NCBI GenBank assembly: GCA_023408075.1
Contig: JAEYKW010000017.1
Span: forward strand, 1-64,000
DNA length: 64,000 nt
From: Bacillota bacterium
GTDB lineage: Bacteria; Bacillota; Clostridia; Christensenellales; SZUA-584
Direction: 5' to 3'
Of the stretch, positions 50,689 to 58,895 are shown piece by piece (the stretch's first letter is position 1; every line of letters begins with the position of its first letter). The notes under the pieces are model-generated. The model ran no database searches, was not told where the DNA came from, and saw nothing but the letters and a program-made list of their open reading frames with translations. The translations under genes were made by a program, and so were the position numbers.

Positions 50689-52104
50689 TTACGAATTCAC
50701 GTTGGCCCATTCCGAAGCCCATGAGTCTTTTACAATCGTCACAACGTCGTCCCAGGTCTTTGTGCCGTTCGCATACTCAAGCAGCGCCGCACCGAACGCA
50801 TTTTTAAACTCCTGCGACGGGAACGAAGCAAACGTCCACGGCACCGTCTTCACGCCGTCCTTCGCCATCCACGCAAGCACTTCCTTCGCGAGAGGATCCG
50901 AAGGCTTTTCGGCATCGCTGAACGTATTGAACGGAGCGATGAATCCGAGAGAATCCTTCACAAACGCCTTGCCCTTGTCACTTGAGAAGAGCCATACGAG
51001 AAAGTCCATCGAGGCTTTCTGCTTGTCTGCGGAAACCTGGCTGTTGATGCAGAAGAAGTTCTCCGTACCGATGCAAAGGCCTTGGTTTTCTTCACCCGGC
51101 ATTCCCGTGTAAATCGGCAGGAATTTGATATCCGCATCCGCAACGGTATTGCCTTCAACGCCGAGTATCTGCGAAGCCCCCCAGTTGCCATTCTGCACCA
51201 TCGCGCATTTGCCAAGTGCGAATTCAGCCATCGAATCGTTCACCGAGATGTTGCCGAGCACGCCTTTTTCCGACACGGCATCATTGAGGTACAGGTCAAA
51301 AATGTTTTTATAGTTGCTGCCGTATTTAAATTCGATATTTTGTGTGGCCAGTCCTGCAAGTATCGAGTTGTCATAAGCCGTATTCTCCGAGAATTCGTAA
51401 TACATCGGTACATTGGCAAGGTGGGTCTGCCAGCGCCAGTCTTCGCCGGACAGCAGTGAGGTTGAAGCGAAAACGCCTTCAATGCCAAGGTCGCCCTTCT
51501 TTGCCTGCATATCTTCCACTACGGCTTTAAGTTTATCAAAGCTGTTGATTTCATCCATCGACGCTGCTTTGGCACCGTCCAACGCAAAATATTTGCTCAT
51601 GATGGCGTTGTTGTAGATAATGCCGTAGCCTTCAACGGCATACGGTATGCCGAAAACGCCGTCTGCGCTGGTGACCGCAAGGCTCTTATCGGAAAGCATG
51701 CCGTAAAGCTCCGAATCGGAAAGATCAAGGCAGTAATCCTTCCATGTCTGATAGCCCACGGGCCCGTTGATCTGGAAAATGGTCGGCGCATCCGTCTTGG
51801 CAATCTCACTCTTCAATGTGGCTTCGTACGTTCCGGCCGCAGCGGTTTCCACCTTCACCTTGACACCGGTTTCCTCTTCATATGCCGCTGCAATCTCCGT
51901 ATACACTTCGGCGATTTCCGGCTTAAAGTTCAGGAAATAGATTTCCGTTCCGGCCGCGGCAGGAGATTCGTCGGCCGGTGCTTGCGACGATTCACTCTGT
52001 TCGGGCTCTGCGCTTTGCGAATTATCAGCAGCCGGCTGAGAACATGCTGCAAAAGCTGCGATACACATGAGAATAACGAGAAGGAGCGATAGGGTTTTCT
52101 TCAT
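50689..52104 (-). CDS. Maltodextrin-type ABC substrate-binding lipoprotein
   Basis: 471 residues from ATG 52104, preceded by AGAGGTGG. Lipobox AAC after MKKTLSLLLVILMCIAAFA. The mature protein is a type II binding fold (IYFLNFKPEIAEVYTEIAAAYEEETGV; VDFLVWLFSS-like end DFLVWLFSSDKGKAF). MalQ and GlgP in the same operon suggest maltose or maltodextrin as ligand. It is the second gene, after the LacI regulator. Confidence 0.92.
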   Translation of the reverse strand: MKKTLSLLLVILMCIAAFAACSQPAADNSQSAEPEQSESSQAPADESPAAAGTEIYFLNFKPEIAEVYTEIAAAYEEETGVKVKVETAAAGTYEATLKSEIAKTDAPTIFQINGPVGYQTWKDYCLDLSDSELYGMLSDKSLAVTSADGVFGIPYAVEGYGIIYNNAIMSKYFALDGAKAASMDEINSFDKLKAVVEDMQAKKGDLGIEGVFASTSLLSGEDWRWQTHLANVPMYYEFSENTAYDNSILAGLATQNIEFKYGSNYKNIFDLYLNDAVSEKGVLGNISVNDSMAEFALGKCAMVQNGNWGASQILGVEGNTVADADIKFLPIYTGMPGEENQGLCIGTENFFCINSQVSADKQKASMDFLVWLFSSDKGKAFVKDSLGFIAPFNTFSDAEKPSDPLAKEVLAWMAKDGVKTVPWTFASFPSQEFKNAFGAALLEYANGTKTWDDVVTIVKDSWASEWANVNS

Positions 52105-52158
52105 TGATTCCACCTCTTTCAAAGATTTGTTCTCATTGCACGGAGTATCCCGTGCAAA

Positions 52159-53190
52159 CTAATTGTCGGAATGGATTTCACGCACGGAATCTCCGCGGCG
52201 GAGCTGGGTGCCGAGCACCACATGGCGGTTCTCTCCGCTGCCTTCAATCAGATTGATCAGAATATCCGTGCTTTCTTTGGCTATGATATCAGCGGGCTGT
52301 TCGAGCGTCGTGAGCGTCGGGATCGTGTAATTCGACAGTTCAAGCCCGTCGATTGAAATGACCGAGCAGTCTTCGGGGACGCGCCGGTTATGATCGTTTA
52401 ATGCTTTGATGGCGGCCATCGCCATCGCATCCGCAATGGTGAATACCGCCGTGAAGGGTTCCCCGCTTTCGATCAGCCGCTTTGTGCCCTCGTACGCATC
52501 CGGCATATTGAAGCTGTCGGTGCATATCACAAGCGACATATCAAGCGGCAGGCCGCAGTCCTCCAGCGCTTGCTTGTATCCGGAAAAACGCAGCTCGCTG
52601 ATGGATTTATCGTCTGTGCTGGCCACGAGCGCCGCTATACGCCTGTGACCGCTATTATAAAGCCGCACCACAGCGTCATACGCCTCCTTCTTATCATCAA
52701 CGGCGACTGAGGAATACATTTTTGGGTCAAGGCTCCCGAATGTATTTGTATAGGTGCAGCATACGTAAGGTATGCTCAAAAGGTCGGTCTCCTCGGGCGA
52801 ATAATTGAAGCGCCCGCCGAGGAAAAGTATCCCGCGCAGGCGTTTTTCCTTGGTGATCATGGCTGCCGTTTTGATTTCATCGTCGTCGCTGCCGATTTGA
52901 TGCAGCACCATCGAATACCCGCTTTGGTATATTTCGTGTTCAACTCCCTTGATGATGCGCGTAAAAAACGGGTTGGACACGCCGCGGACGATCAGCGCAA
53001 TGGTATCGGAGCTGGTGCGAACCAGATTTCTCGCACTGTTGTTCGGAATATAGCCGTTTGCCTGAATCACACTCATCACGCGCCTGCGCATTTCATCGCT
53101 GACATCCTGATGATCGTTGAGCACACGCGACACGGTACTGACGCTGACATTGCATATCTTTGCTATGTCTTTTATGGTTTGCTGCTTCAA
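52159..53190 (-). CDS. LacI-family transcriptional regulator of the maltodextrin operon
   Basis: 343 residues. TTG 53190 is the start: AAGGAAG lies upstream and the protein then begins MKQQTIKDIAKICNVSVSTV, the LacI headpiece; a longer frame would read through the operators. Hinge and effector domain follow (TIALIVRGVSNPFFTRIIKGVEHEI; VCCTYTNTF; VNDMA-like FTIADAMAMAAIKALNDHN; SVISIDGLELSNYTIPTLTT). It is first in the operon, 54 bp before the binding protein, so autorepression by the tandem sites upstream is likely. Inducer is presumably maltose or a maltodextrin. Confidence 0.93.
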   Translation of the reverse strand: MKQQTIKDIAKICNVSVSTVSRVLNDHQDVSDEMRRRVMSVIQANGYIPNNSARNLVRTSSDTIALIVRGVSNPFFTRIIKGVEHEIYQSGYSMVLHQIGSDDDEIKTAAMITKEKRLRGILFLGGRFNYSPEETDLLSIPYVCCTYTNTFGSLDPKMYSSVAVDDKKEAYDAVVRLYNSGHRRIAALVASTDDKSISELRFSGYKQALEDCGLPLDMSLVICTDSFNMPDAYEGTKRLIESGEPFTAVFTIADAMAMAAIKALNDHNRRVPEDCSVISIDGLELSNYTIPTLTTLEQPADIIAKESTDILINLIEGSGENRHVVLGTQLRRGDSVREIHSDN

Positions 53191-53220
53191 GTGACTTCTT
53201 CCTTTCACCCATGTATGACC

Positions 53221-53256
53221 GGCAACGTTTCCGGTAACGTTACTGGAAACGTTTCC
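53221..53256 (-). promoter_or_regulatory. Three contiguous 12-bp LacI-type operators
   Basis: GGCAACGTTTCC (53221-53232), GGTAACGTTACT (53233-53244) and GGAAACGTTTCC (53245-53256) follow one another with no spacer; each is centred on AACGTT, the last being a perfect palindrome. The CG centre is typical of LacI/CcpA-type sites. They lie between the promoter and the TTG start, so bound repressor would block elongation. Confidence 0.75.
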
Positions 53257-53272
53257 AGCTTTGACTATGGTT

Positions 53273-53301
53273 ATAGTACTACCAAGACATCCGAATGTCA
53301 A
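53273..53301 (-). promoter_or_regulatory. Promoter of the maltodextrin operon
   Basis: On the minus strand a perfect TTGACA (53301-53296) and TACTAT (53278-53273) are 17 bp apart. Transcription would start just ahead of the three operators. Confidence 0.65.
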
Positions 53302-53509
53302 TATCCTCTTACAGATGTTTACCGCTCGCTTTTATCCGAATATTTATTGGTAGATATTGCTTCAAATATAAATATGAAAAAAAGTAATGATTTATTTTCA
53401 TTTAATTGTTATAATATACATCAATGCATCAATGAATTTTATCAATTAAAGCAACACTCACTCACAGCAGGTTCTATAAAAGTTTTTTTAACAGTCGGGA
53501 GTTCAAAAA

Positions 53510-54415
53510 ATGCGAATACTTATTGCCGATGACAGCCAAACGTGCCGCATGATTCTCTCAGGCGCGTTAAAGGAATACGGTTACGACGTGCTCGAAACAG
53601 TTGACGGCATGCAGGCTTGGGTGGAACTCAGCAAACCCAACGCGCCATCGATTGCGATACTCGACTGGGTGATGCCCAAGCTCGACGGTTTGGAGCTGAT
53701 TCAAAAGGTTCGTGAGGCGAATTCCGAGCGGCCGCCGTATATCATTATGCTCACCGGAAAAAGTGAAACAAAAGACATCATATCGGGGCTTGATGCGGGC
53801 GCCAACGATTATCTGATTAAACCGTTTGATCCGAACGAGCTGCGCGCCCGTGTGCAGGTGGGTCGGCGTATCATTGAGTTGCAGGATGCGTTGATGAAAA
53901 CCAACGAGAAGCTCAATTATCAGGCGACCCACGACCCGCTGACAGGCCTGCTGAACCGCAGAGCCATATTTGAGAAACTCGGCGATTTGTTTTCTCATAC
54001 GGGCATCGGAGATACCGTGCTGTGTGCGGGCATTTTGGATATCGACCATTTTAAACGCATTAACGATACGTACGGTCATCAGACCGGTGACGATATTTTA
54101 TGCAAGCTCACGAATATCCTGGAGGAGATCATCGGTGATTCGGACTATATCGGCCGTATCGGCGGTGAGGAATACCTGATTATCACCACAGCCGCTTCCG
54201 AAGAAGAGATGAGCGCGCGGTTTGAAAGATACCGTCGGCAGATTGATGAAACGCGGCTGATGACCCGGTCCGGCGCTTTGTCCATATCGGTCAGCATCGG
54301 TGTCGCCTGCAGCATGTACAAGACCACTGTGGACGAGCTGCTGGCCGCCGCGGATTCCGCGCTTTATGACGCCAAGAATCAGGGACGCAATCGCGTCATC
54401 ACACATCAGCTTTAA
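53510..54415 (+). CDS. Response regulator with GGDEF diguanylate cyclase domain
   Basis: 301 residues. The receiver domain has the acidic pair at 7-8, phosphoacceptor Asp52 (AILDWVMPKLDG), Thr82 and Lys104 (YLIKPFDP), all intact. The GGDEF domain starts at THDPLTGLLNRRAIFE and has ILDIDHFKRINDTYGHQTGD and the active-site motif GGEEY (residues 218-222). It should make cyclic di-GMP on phosphorylation, as in PleD or WspR. The RxxD inhibitory site upstream of GGEEY is absent (GDSD), so feedback inhibition is probably lost. No histidine kinase is nearby. Its 3' end overlaps crcB by four bases. Confidence 0.93.
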   Translation: MRILIADDSQTCRMILSGALKEYGYDVLETVDGMQAWVELSKPNAPSIAILDWVMPKLDGLELIQKVREANSERPPYIIMLTGKSETKDIISGLDAGANDYLIKPFDPNELRARVQVGRRIIELQDALMKTNEKLNYQATHDPLTGLLNRRAIFEKLGDLFSHTGIGDTVLCAGILDIDHFKRINDTYGHQTGDDILCKLTNILEEIIGDSDYIGRIGGEEYLIITTAASEEEMSARFERYRRQIDETRLMTRSGALSISVSIGVACSMYKTTVDELLAAADSALYDAKNQGRNRVITHQL

Positions 54416-54780
54416 GCCTTCACCATCAGCTTTCCGAGCATCACAGCCCCAACGCAGAGCACAACGCTTAAAATGATATAGAGCAGCGCCACTGCGGTCT
54501 TTCCGCCACTCAGCAGTTGAGTTGTTTCAAGCGCAAATGTCGAAAACGTGGTGAATCCGCCGCAGATACCGACCTTTAGAAACAGCTCGACCTGCGGATT
54601 AAGTCCGCCTGTTTTTTCTGTGATCCCCACGATAAAGCCGATCAACAGCGCGCCCGTCACATTGATCAGCAAGGTCATAAACGGGAAGCCCGTTTTTTCC
54701 GGCAAGGGAATCTGCCCGAGCAGGTATCTGAATATCGAACCGATAAATCCCCCCGCCCCCACCATTAAGCAATTGAGCAT
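54412..54780 (-). CDS. crcB: Fluoride channel CrcB/Fluc
   Basis: 122 residues from ATG 54780, after AGGAG. Four membrane helices; GGFIGSIFRYLLG, the NVTGALLIGFIVG segment and GICGGFTTFSTFALE (Phe-rich pore and Na+ site) match Fluc. It exports fluoride as a dual-topology dimer. Some Firmicutes carry two adjacent crcB genes; only one is seen here, so it is probably homodimeric. I see no fluoride riboswitch in the upstream 200 bp. Confidence 0.92.
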   Translation of the reverse strand: MLNCLMVGAGGFIGSIFRYLLGQIPLPEKTGFPFMTLLINVTGALLIGFIVGITEKTGGLNPQVELFLKVGICGGFTTFSTFALETTQLLSGGKTAVALLYIILSVVLCVGAVMLGKLMVKA

Positions 54781-54989
54781 ATGCGTTCTCCTGTTAAGCA
54801 AGCTAATAAAAGGTTATCCAAAGCTGCGCCTGTTGTCAATGCCATAATGATCTGCGTACAAACCGATTTCAGTCAACGGCGTATGTCCATCCTTGTTGTC
54901 AGCGCTTATGCCGCCTAAACTGACTGAAATATAAGATCTGTCTTTTCGAAAAAGTTTAAAATAACGCCGGGTATGGCAGCTCTTATGCA

Positions 54990-55026
54990 AAAAAACAGGC
55001 CGGAGTTTTCATCCGGCCTGTTTTCA
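54990..55026 (-). terminator. Terminator of the repeat surface protein
   Basis: CAGGCCGGA and TCCGGCCTG form a perfect 9-bp stem with a 7-nt loop, flanked by A7 and T4, usable in both directions. Confidence 0.85.
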
Positions 55027-55035
55027 GATCAGCTG

Positions 55036-57018
55036 TTAAACAGCATCGTCTGCCTTCTTATGCCGTTTCGCCTGAGTCACCAGAATCGTGACGATCGCAC
55101 CGGCCAGCACGAAGGCCACCACGACCCACAGCCACGGGAAGGGCTGTGATCCGCTGTCGAATGTGCCCGGAATATCCTCGTCGTCGCTGCTCACATTCTG
55201 TTTGTACTGGGCCGTCACGGTAAGATCACTTATGATCTTGCTGTAATCTTTATCCCAGACCGTGAATGTGTATCCGCTGCGTGCCGGGTTAACGGGCGCA
55301 ACGGCAGGTGAGCCGTAGTTCACCGTTTGCGTGCTCAGCACCTTGCCGTCAAAATCCACAAACTTGACGGTGAAGGTATTGATCTTATACTGAGCCGTCA
55401 CGGTTAGAGCACTTGTGATTTTGTCAAACGCCTTATCCCAGCCTGTAAACGTATAGCCGACAACTGCCGGAGCGGCGGGCGCCGTGGCGGGATCGCCGTG
55501 CAGCACAGTCTGTGTGCCGATGGTCTTGCCCTGGCTGTCAAGGAACGTCACAAGGTATGCGTTCCTGACGTAGCTTGCCACAGCCTTGATATTTTCTTTG
55601 ACGTTTGTAAGGCTGTCGGATTGCGTTGCATCATCACCCGTCAGAATCCATTTGTCAAACGTGTAGCCGACAATAGCCGGAGCTGTTTCAAGGGTCGCAG
55701 CCGTGTTCCAGTTGACCGTTTGCGTGGTGCCGATTTTGGTGGTTCCATCCTGCTGATAGAAGCTCACGTTAAATGTTTTGATCTTCCAAACCGCGTAAAG
55801 TTTCACCACATCATCGTCCACATCCGTCAGATTGAGAACGCTTTGCCCATCCGTATAATCCACAGTCGTGCCTTCAGCTGACGCAGACCAGCCCGCGAAC
55901 GTATACCCGGCCTTGTAATATCCGTTATCGGTGAGATCCGCCGCCACATCATACTTATGGAGGCTGTCCGCAGTGGTGCCGCCGTCGCCCGTGGTTTTGT
56001 CATAGGTTACGGTGTAGCCGATAGGCGTCCACAATGCTTTGTACGACCTCGCACCCCAGGAGCCTTTGGAGATTGTGACGATCATCGCACCGTCTGAAAT
56101 AGATGTTCCGCTCCATCCGGCAAAACTATAGCCGGGCCGGGTCGGATTGTTGAGTGTAAAGGTATCCGTCTCGATGGTATACGAACCGGGGTTCGTGGCG
56201 CTGCCGTTGTCCAGATCATAGGTGATGGGATAGGTTATAGGTGCGTACTGCGCCGTGTATTCGTCCCCCTCTTCTGCGGGTTCCAGCGCAGGCGACCAAG
56301 TTGTAAATTCATATCCCGTATGGGGCTTGATTGTCGGCGCATTGGGCATTTCACCATACGCCGTGTTCACGGAAACAGGATATGTTTGATTGTTCGTCCA
56401 TGTGCCGTGTGCGCCGACCTTAAACTTGATCGGGTAGACACATTTTACAAAATGTGCTTCAACACATTTGTCTCCGCTCATTTTGACAGTATTGTCGTCT
56501 GTATCTCCTCCCCACTTGTCAAAACGCCATCCATGCGCGGCACTGGGAGTGAGCGTCACATTGGTGTTTTTAGCATAATACGTATTTCCGCCAATCGTGA
56601 TTCCGGCAGGGCTTGCACCGACTGAGCCATCTCCGAATGTTTGGATTTTGAGAATTTTGAAATAATCCAGGTTCATCTTGAAGACAGCCGTCACGGCCTT
56701 ATCTCCATTCCGGTCAACACAATATTGTCCGCTGTCCCGGTACACCGGGCCTTCGAACCCTTCAAAATCAAACCCATAATTGGCAGACGGGGTAATATAC
56801 CACCTGCCGCCATGCGGGGACACCTGCTGGCTCACGCTTCCGCCCTGAATACCATCCAGAACCTGATCGCCCAATTTTGTTACGACCGTTATGCTCAGCG
56901 TGGGGGGAGCCACCGTTTGGACAACCATTTCAGGCTCTTCTTCGGCAAGCGCTATTGTCGGTATCAAAGCAAACACCATCAACACAACGACGAGCAGCGC
57001 AGTTAGTTTCTTCCTCAT
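55036..57018 (-). CDS. Surface protein with Listeria-Bacteroides (InlB B-type) repeats and C-terminal membrane anchor
   Basis: 660 residues from ATG 57018, after AAAGGA. Signal peptide MRKKLTALLVVVLMVFALIPTIALAEEE. The middle consists of repeats of about 70 residues sharing a Y-x-F-x-x-W or Y-T-F-x-G-W core: YGFDFEGFEG, GWRFDKWGGD, YEFTTWSPAL, YSFAGWSGTS, YTFAGWSASA, YTFDKWILTG, YTFTGWDKAF and YTFTVWDKDY. These match the Listeria-Bacteroides repeat (Flg_new) found in surface proteins. The end has one membrane helix (PWLWVVVAFVLAGAIVTILVT) and a basic tail; there is no LPxTG sorting signal. A role in adhesion is inferred from domains only. Confidence 0.88.
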   Translation of the reverse strand: MRKKLTALLVVVLMVFALIPTIALAEEEPEMVVQTVAPPTLSITVVTKLGDQVLDGIQGGSVSQQVSPHGGRWYITPSANYGFDFEGFEGPVYRDSGQYCVDRNGDKAVTAVFKMNLDYFKILKIQTFGDGSVGASPAGITIGGNTYYAKNTNVTLTPSAAHGWRFDKWGGDTDDNTVKMSGDKCVEAHFVKCVYPIKFKVGAHGTWTNNQTYPVSVNTAYGEMPNAPTIKPHTGYEFTTWSPALEPAEEGDEYTAQYAPITYPITYDLDNGSATNPGSYTIETDTFTLNNPTRPGYSFAGWSGTSISDGAMIVTISKGSWGARSYKALWTPIGYTVTYDKTTGDGGTTADSLHKYDVAADLTDNGYYKAGYTFAGWSASAEGTTVDYTDGQSVLNLTDVDDDVVKLYAVWKIKTFNVSFYQQDGTTKIGTTQTVNWNTAATLETAPAIVGYTFDKWILTGDDATQSDSLTNVKENIKAVASYVRNAYLVTFLDSQGKTIGTQTVLHGDPATAPAAPAVVGYTFTGWDKAFDKITSALTVTAQYKINTFTVKFVDFDGKVLSTQTVNYGSPAVAPVNPARSGYTFTVWDKDYSKIISDLTVTAQYKQNVSSDDEDIPGTFDSGSQPFPWLWVVVAFVLAGAIVTILVTQAKRHKKADDAV

Positions 57019-57445
57019 TCCTTTATTCCTTTCTTTAAATCGGCAGCAAAATAAAAAGCCGCGTATTGATTGAGGCGGCCGAACGGTCATAGCGCCGCAG
57101 CGCTTTAGACTTCATAGCTTTGCGTCCCCGGCTTTCGCGCAGGTTTGCCTTTCTCATATGTGATAAATCCATTACCAGAACAGCACCAGAATTGTTTATG
57201 GCGGTCTAACCATAACAGCACACTCCTTAAAAATATTTCCCCAATATTCAGGCCTTTCACAGACCTCTTGCATTATTTTTGCCTGCTCAAAATAATTCTA
57301 ACATTGGGTCAACTAGCGTCAATTTCTAATATTGTTAGGAATTGTCGCATTGCGTGGGCTTTTTTATCAGAAATTATCATTTCGGTCAGACTCACATGTT
57401 CCCGCGAATTTGGCCATATATATAGAGGGAGAAAGCGAGGAGACG
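57019..57445. other. Intergenic region between divergent surface-protein and unknown genes
   Basis: A possible plus-strand promoter, TTGGGT (57304-57309) and TAATAT (57327-57332) with 17-bp spacing, precedes the unknown gene by about 105 nt. The rest shows no gene or known element. Confidence 0.45.
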
Positions 57446-58234
57446 ATGGAAAGCATCAAGCGCAGCGTCATGGTGCTCAAAAGCGACAGCGCCGTACAAA
57501 TTGATCACGATATGAAGGCTGTGCTCAAGCTCCAGTCGGCAAGAAACGGCCTTATTATTGATCTGTCGGTGCCGTCTCTTCCTTCTGAACCCTGTTCGTT
57601 ATACCTCTTTGATCAAGAAGGAAACGATCATTTCACGGGCAATATCAAAGAAGGCGGCCTGCACACTGAACTCAGCGCACTATCGCTGGATACCATTACA
57701 GGTGCCGCCGTGACCGACGCCACGACATTCACATTTTTACTCAAGTCACAAGGCCCGAACTGGGCGGATATCGCCGCGCGCTTTAAATTCAAATACACGC
57801 AGCCAAAACCCGAGATAAAGAAACAGGAGCCAATTGAAATTCCACCGCCGCCGGAAGAATCATTGAAAGCTCCGGGAGAGCCGCCTATGCCAAGCCAGCC
57901 CCGCATTTGCGACACATGCCCTCATGTGATCCGGCAAGACAAGATCAATCCGTTCCCCTTGGCTTTCCCCGACAGCGAGTGGGTTAAAATCTCCTATCCG
58001 GGGCCGTCGGGCTGGTGGCATTATATTTCCGGCAAAATTCGCAGCGGTGAAGCCGTCATCATCAAGGTACTCGGCGTTCCGGGAGAATACGGCATGGCGC
58101 CTCCCATTTGGCTGGAGGGATTCGGCACATACATGCACAGCGCCATTCCCGAGGCAGCCGGTTACTGGCTCATGTTTCAGGACGCAGAGACAGGAGAGGT
58201 TCTGGACATGGGTCTATCTCCACATGGTGCGTAA
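57446..58234 (+). CDS. Conserved-looking protein of unknown function
   Basis: 262 residues from ATG 57446, preceded by GAGGAG; longer frames lack this. I recognise no family. Residues 1-115 look like a compact beta-rich domain (SVMVLKSDSAVQIDHDM; TFTFLLKSQGPNWADIAARF). A charged proline linker (PKPEIKKQEPIEIPPPPEE) leads to CDTCPH, a possible metal or redox pair. The second domain, about 100 residues, is rich in Trp, Gly and Tyr (WVKISYPGPSGWWHYISGKI; PGEYGMAPPIWLEGF). There is no signal peptide or membrane segment. Its 3' end overlaps the Veg gene on the opposite strand by 65 nt. Confidence 0.65.
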   Translation: MESIKRSVMVLKSDSAVQIDHDMKAVLKLQSARNGLIIDLSVPSLPSEPCSLYLFDQEGNDHFTGNIKEGGLHTELSALSLDTITGAAVTDATTFTFLLKSQGPNWADIAARFKFKYTQPKPEIKKQEPIEIPPPPEESLKAPGEPPMPSQPRICDTCPHVIRQDKINPFPLAFPDSEWVKISYPGPSGWWHYISGKIRSGEAVIIKVLGVPGEYGMAPPIWLEGFGTYMHSAIPEAAGYWLMFQDAETGEVLDMGLSPHGA

Positions 58235-58436
58235 GCACCTCAGAATATGAAAAGCAGTAGCGCCTTTTATAACCATGCTCCTTGACAAGAACGGTAAAAA
58301 CTTCAGGATAAAGCCCTTCGATAATGCCGCCCAGTTCAACGCCGCCCCGCCGCCCGTAACGCGTCTTCAGCGTCACGCGGACACCCTTGCTTGAGCGCAT
58401 CTGCCTTTTGATCGAATCCAGCGTGTCGTTCATCAT
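58170..58436 (-). CDS. Veg-family protein
   Basis: 88 residues. TLDSIKRQMRSSKGVRVTLKTRYGRRGG and VFTVLVKEHGYKRRYCFSYSEVLTHHVEI match Veg (DUF1021) of Firmicutes, a small protein tied to biofilm matrix expression in Bacillus subtilis. Its role outside Bacillus is unknown. Two ATGs (58436, 58433) share the same ribosome-binding site. Its last 65 nt overlap the preceding gene in convergent orientation. Confidence 0.88.
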   Translation of the reverse strand: MMNDTLDSIKRQMRSSKGVRVTLKTRYGRRGGVELGGIIEGLYPEVFTVLVKEHGYKRRYCFSYSEVLTHHVEIDPCPEPLLSLRPET

Positions 58437-58895
58437 ATTCGTACCGCCTTTTTATAGGATGATCCTATGTTTCCCATTTTTTAATAAGTTATCCTTCGTT
58501 TGGGCGCTGCGCACACGCATTTTTGAATATATTTTATCTTTTGCTGCATAATCTTTCGCTGCGTTGAGCATCGTCGAAACCGTTAATTCGTATTGACTCC
58601 TATATGTATTGCATAAGGGCATCAGGCAAAATGCATAAAACTATCCCACTTATCCACATGGTTGTCCACATTGTGTGAAAAAACGAGCATTTAAGACCAT
58701 TATCGAGATCGTAAATCTCCTGCTTTTTTTAAAAAATGAATAAAGAAAATAATGTCGATTCTTGTCGATGTAATTTTGACTTATATTTATTCATTACAGA
58801 AAATCAAAAAGAAAAAGCGGAAAAACCCATGGCGCAAAACACAAAGAAATTATGGTATAATGAAATATCTCAATCGTGCGGAACTTAATTGGTGA
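58437..58895. other. AT-rich intergenic region with DnaA boxes
   Basis: 459 bp without a gene. It contains two DnaA boxes (58650-58670), several AT-rich tracts such as TTTTTTAAAAAATGAATAAA, and at its right end an extended -10 (TGGTATAAT, 58853-58861) that probably drives the PfkB gene. Confidence 0.6.
58650..58670 (+). promoter_or_regulatory. Two direct DnaA boxes
   Basis: TTATCCACA (58650-58658), a perfect consensus DnaA box, and TTGTCCACA (58662-58670), one mismatch, lie in the same orientation 12 bp apart. They sit in an AT-rich non-coding stretch. DnaA may regulate the kinase gene here, or titrate initiator. Confidence 0.6.

Larger units (their letters stand above)
53191..53509. other. 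Divergent control region of the maltodextrin operon and the GGDEF gene
   Basis: The left half holds the operators and promoter of the LacI operon. The right half is very AT-rich and leads to the GGDEF response regulator; no clear promoter was chosen for it. No gene is seen. Confidence 0.55.

Noticed and set aside
54781..54990. Fluoride riboswitch upstream of crcB
   Set aside because: I could not find the conserved pseudoknot core in the 200 bp before the gene; crcB is likely expressed without it.
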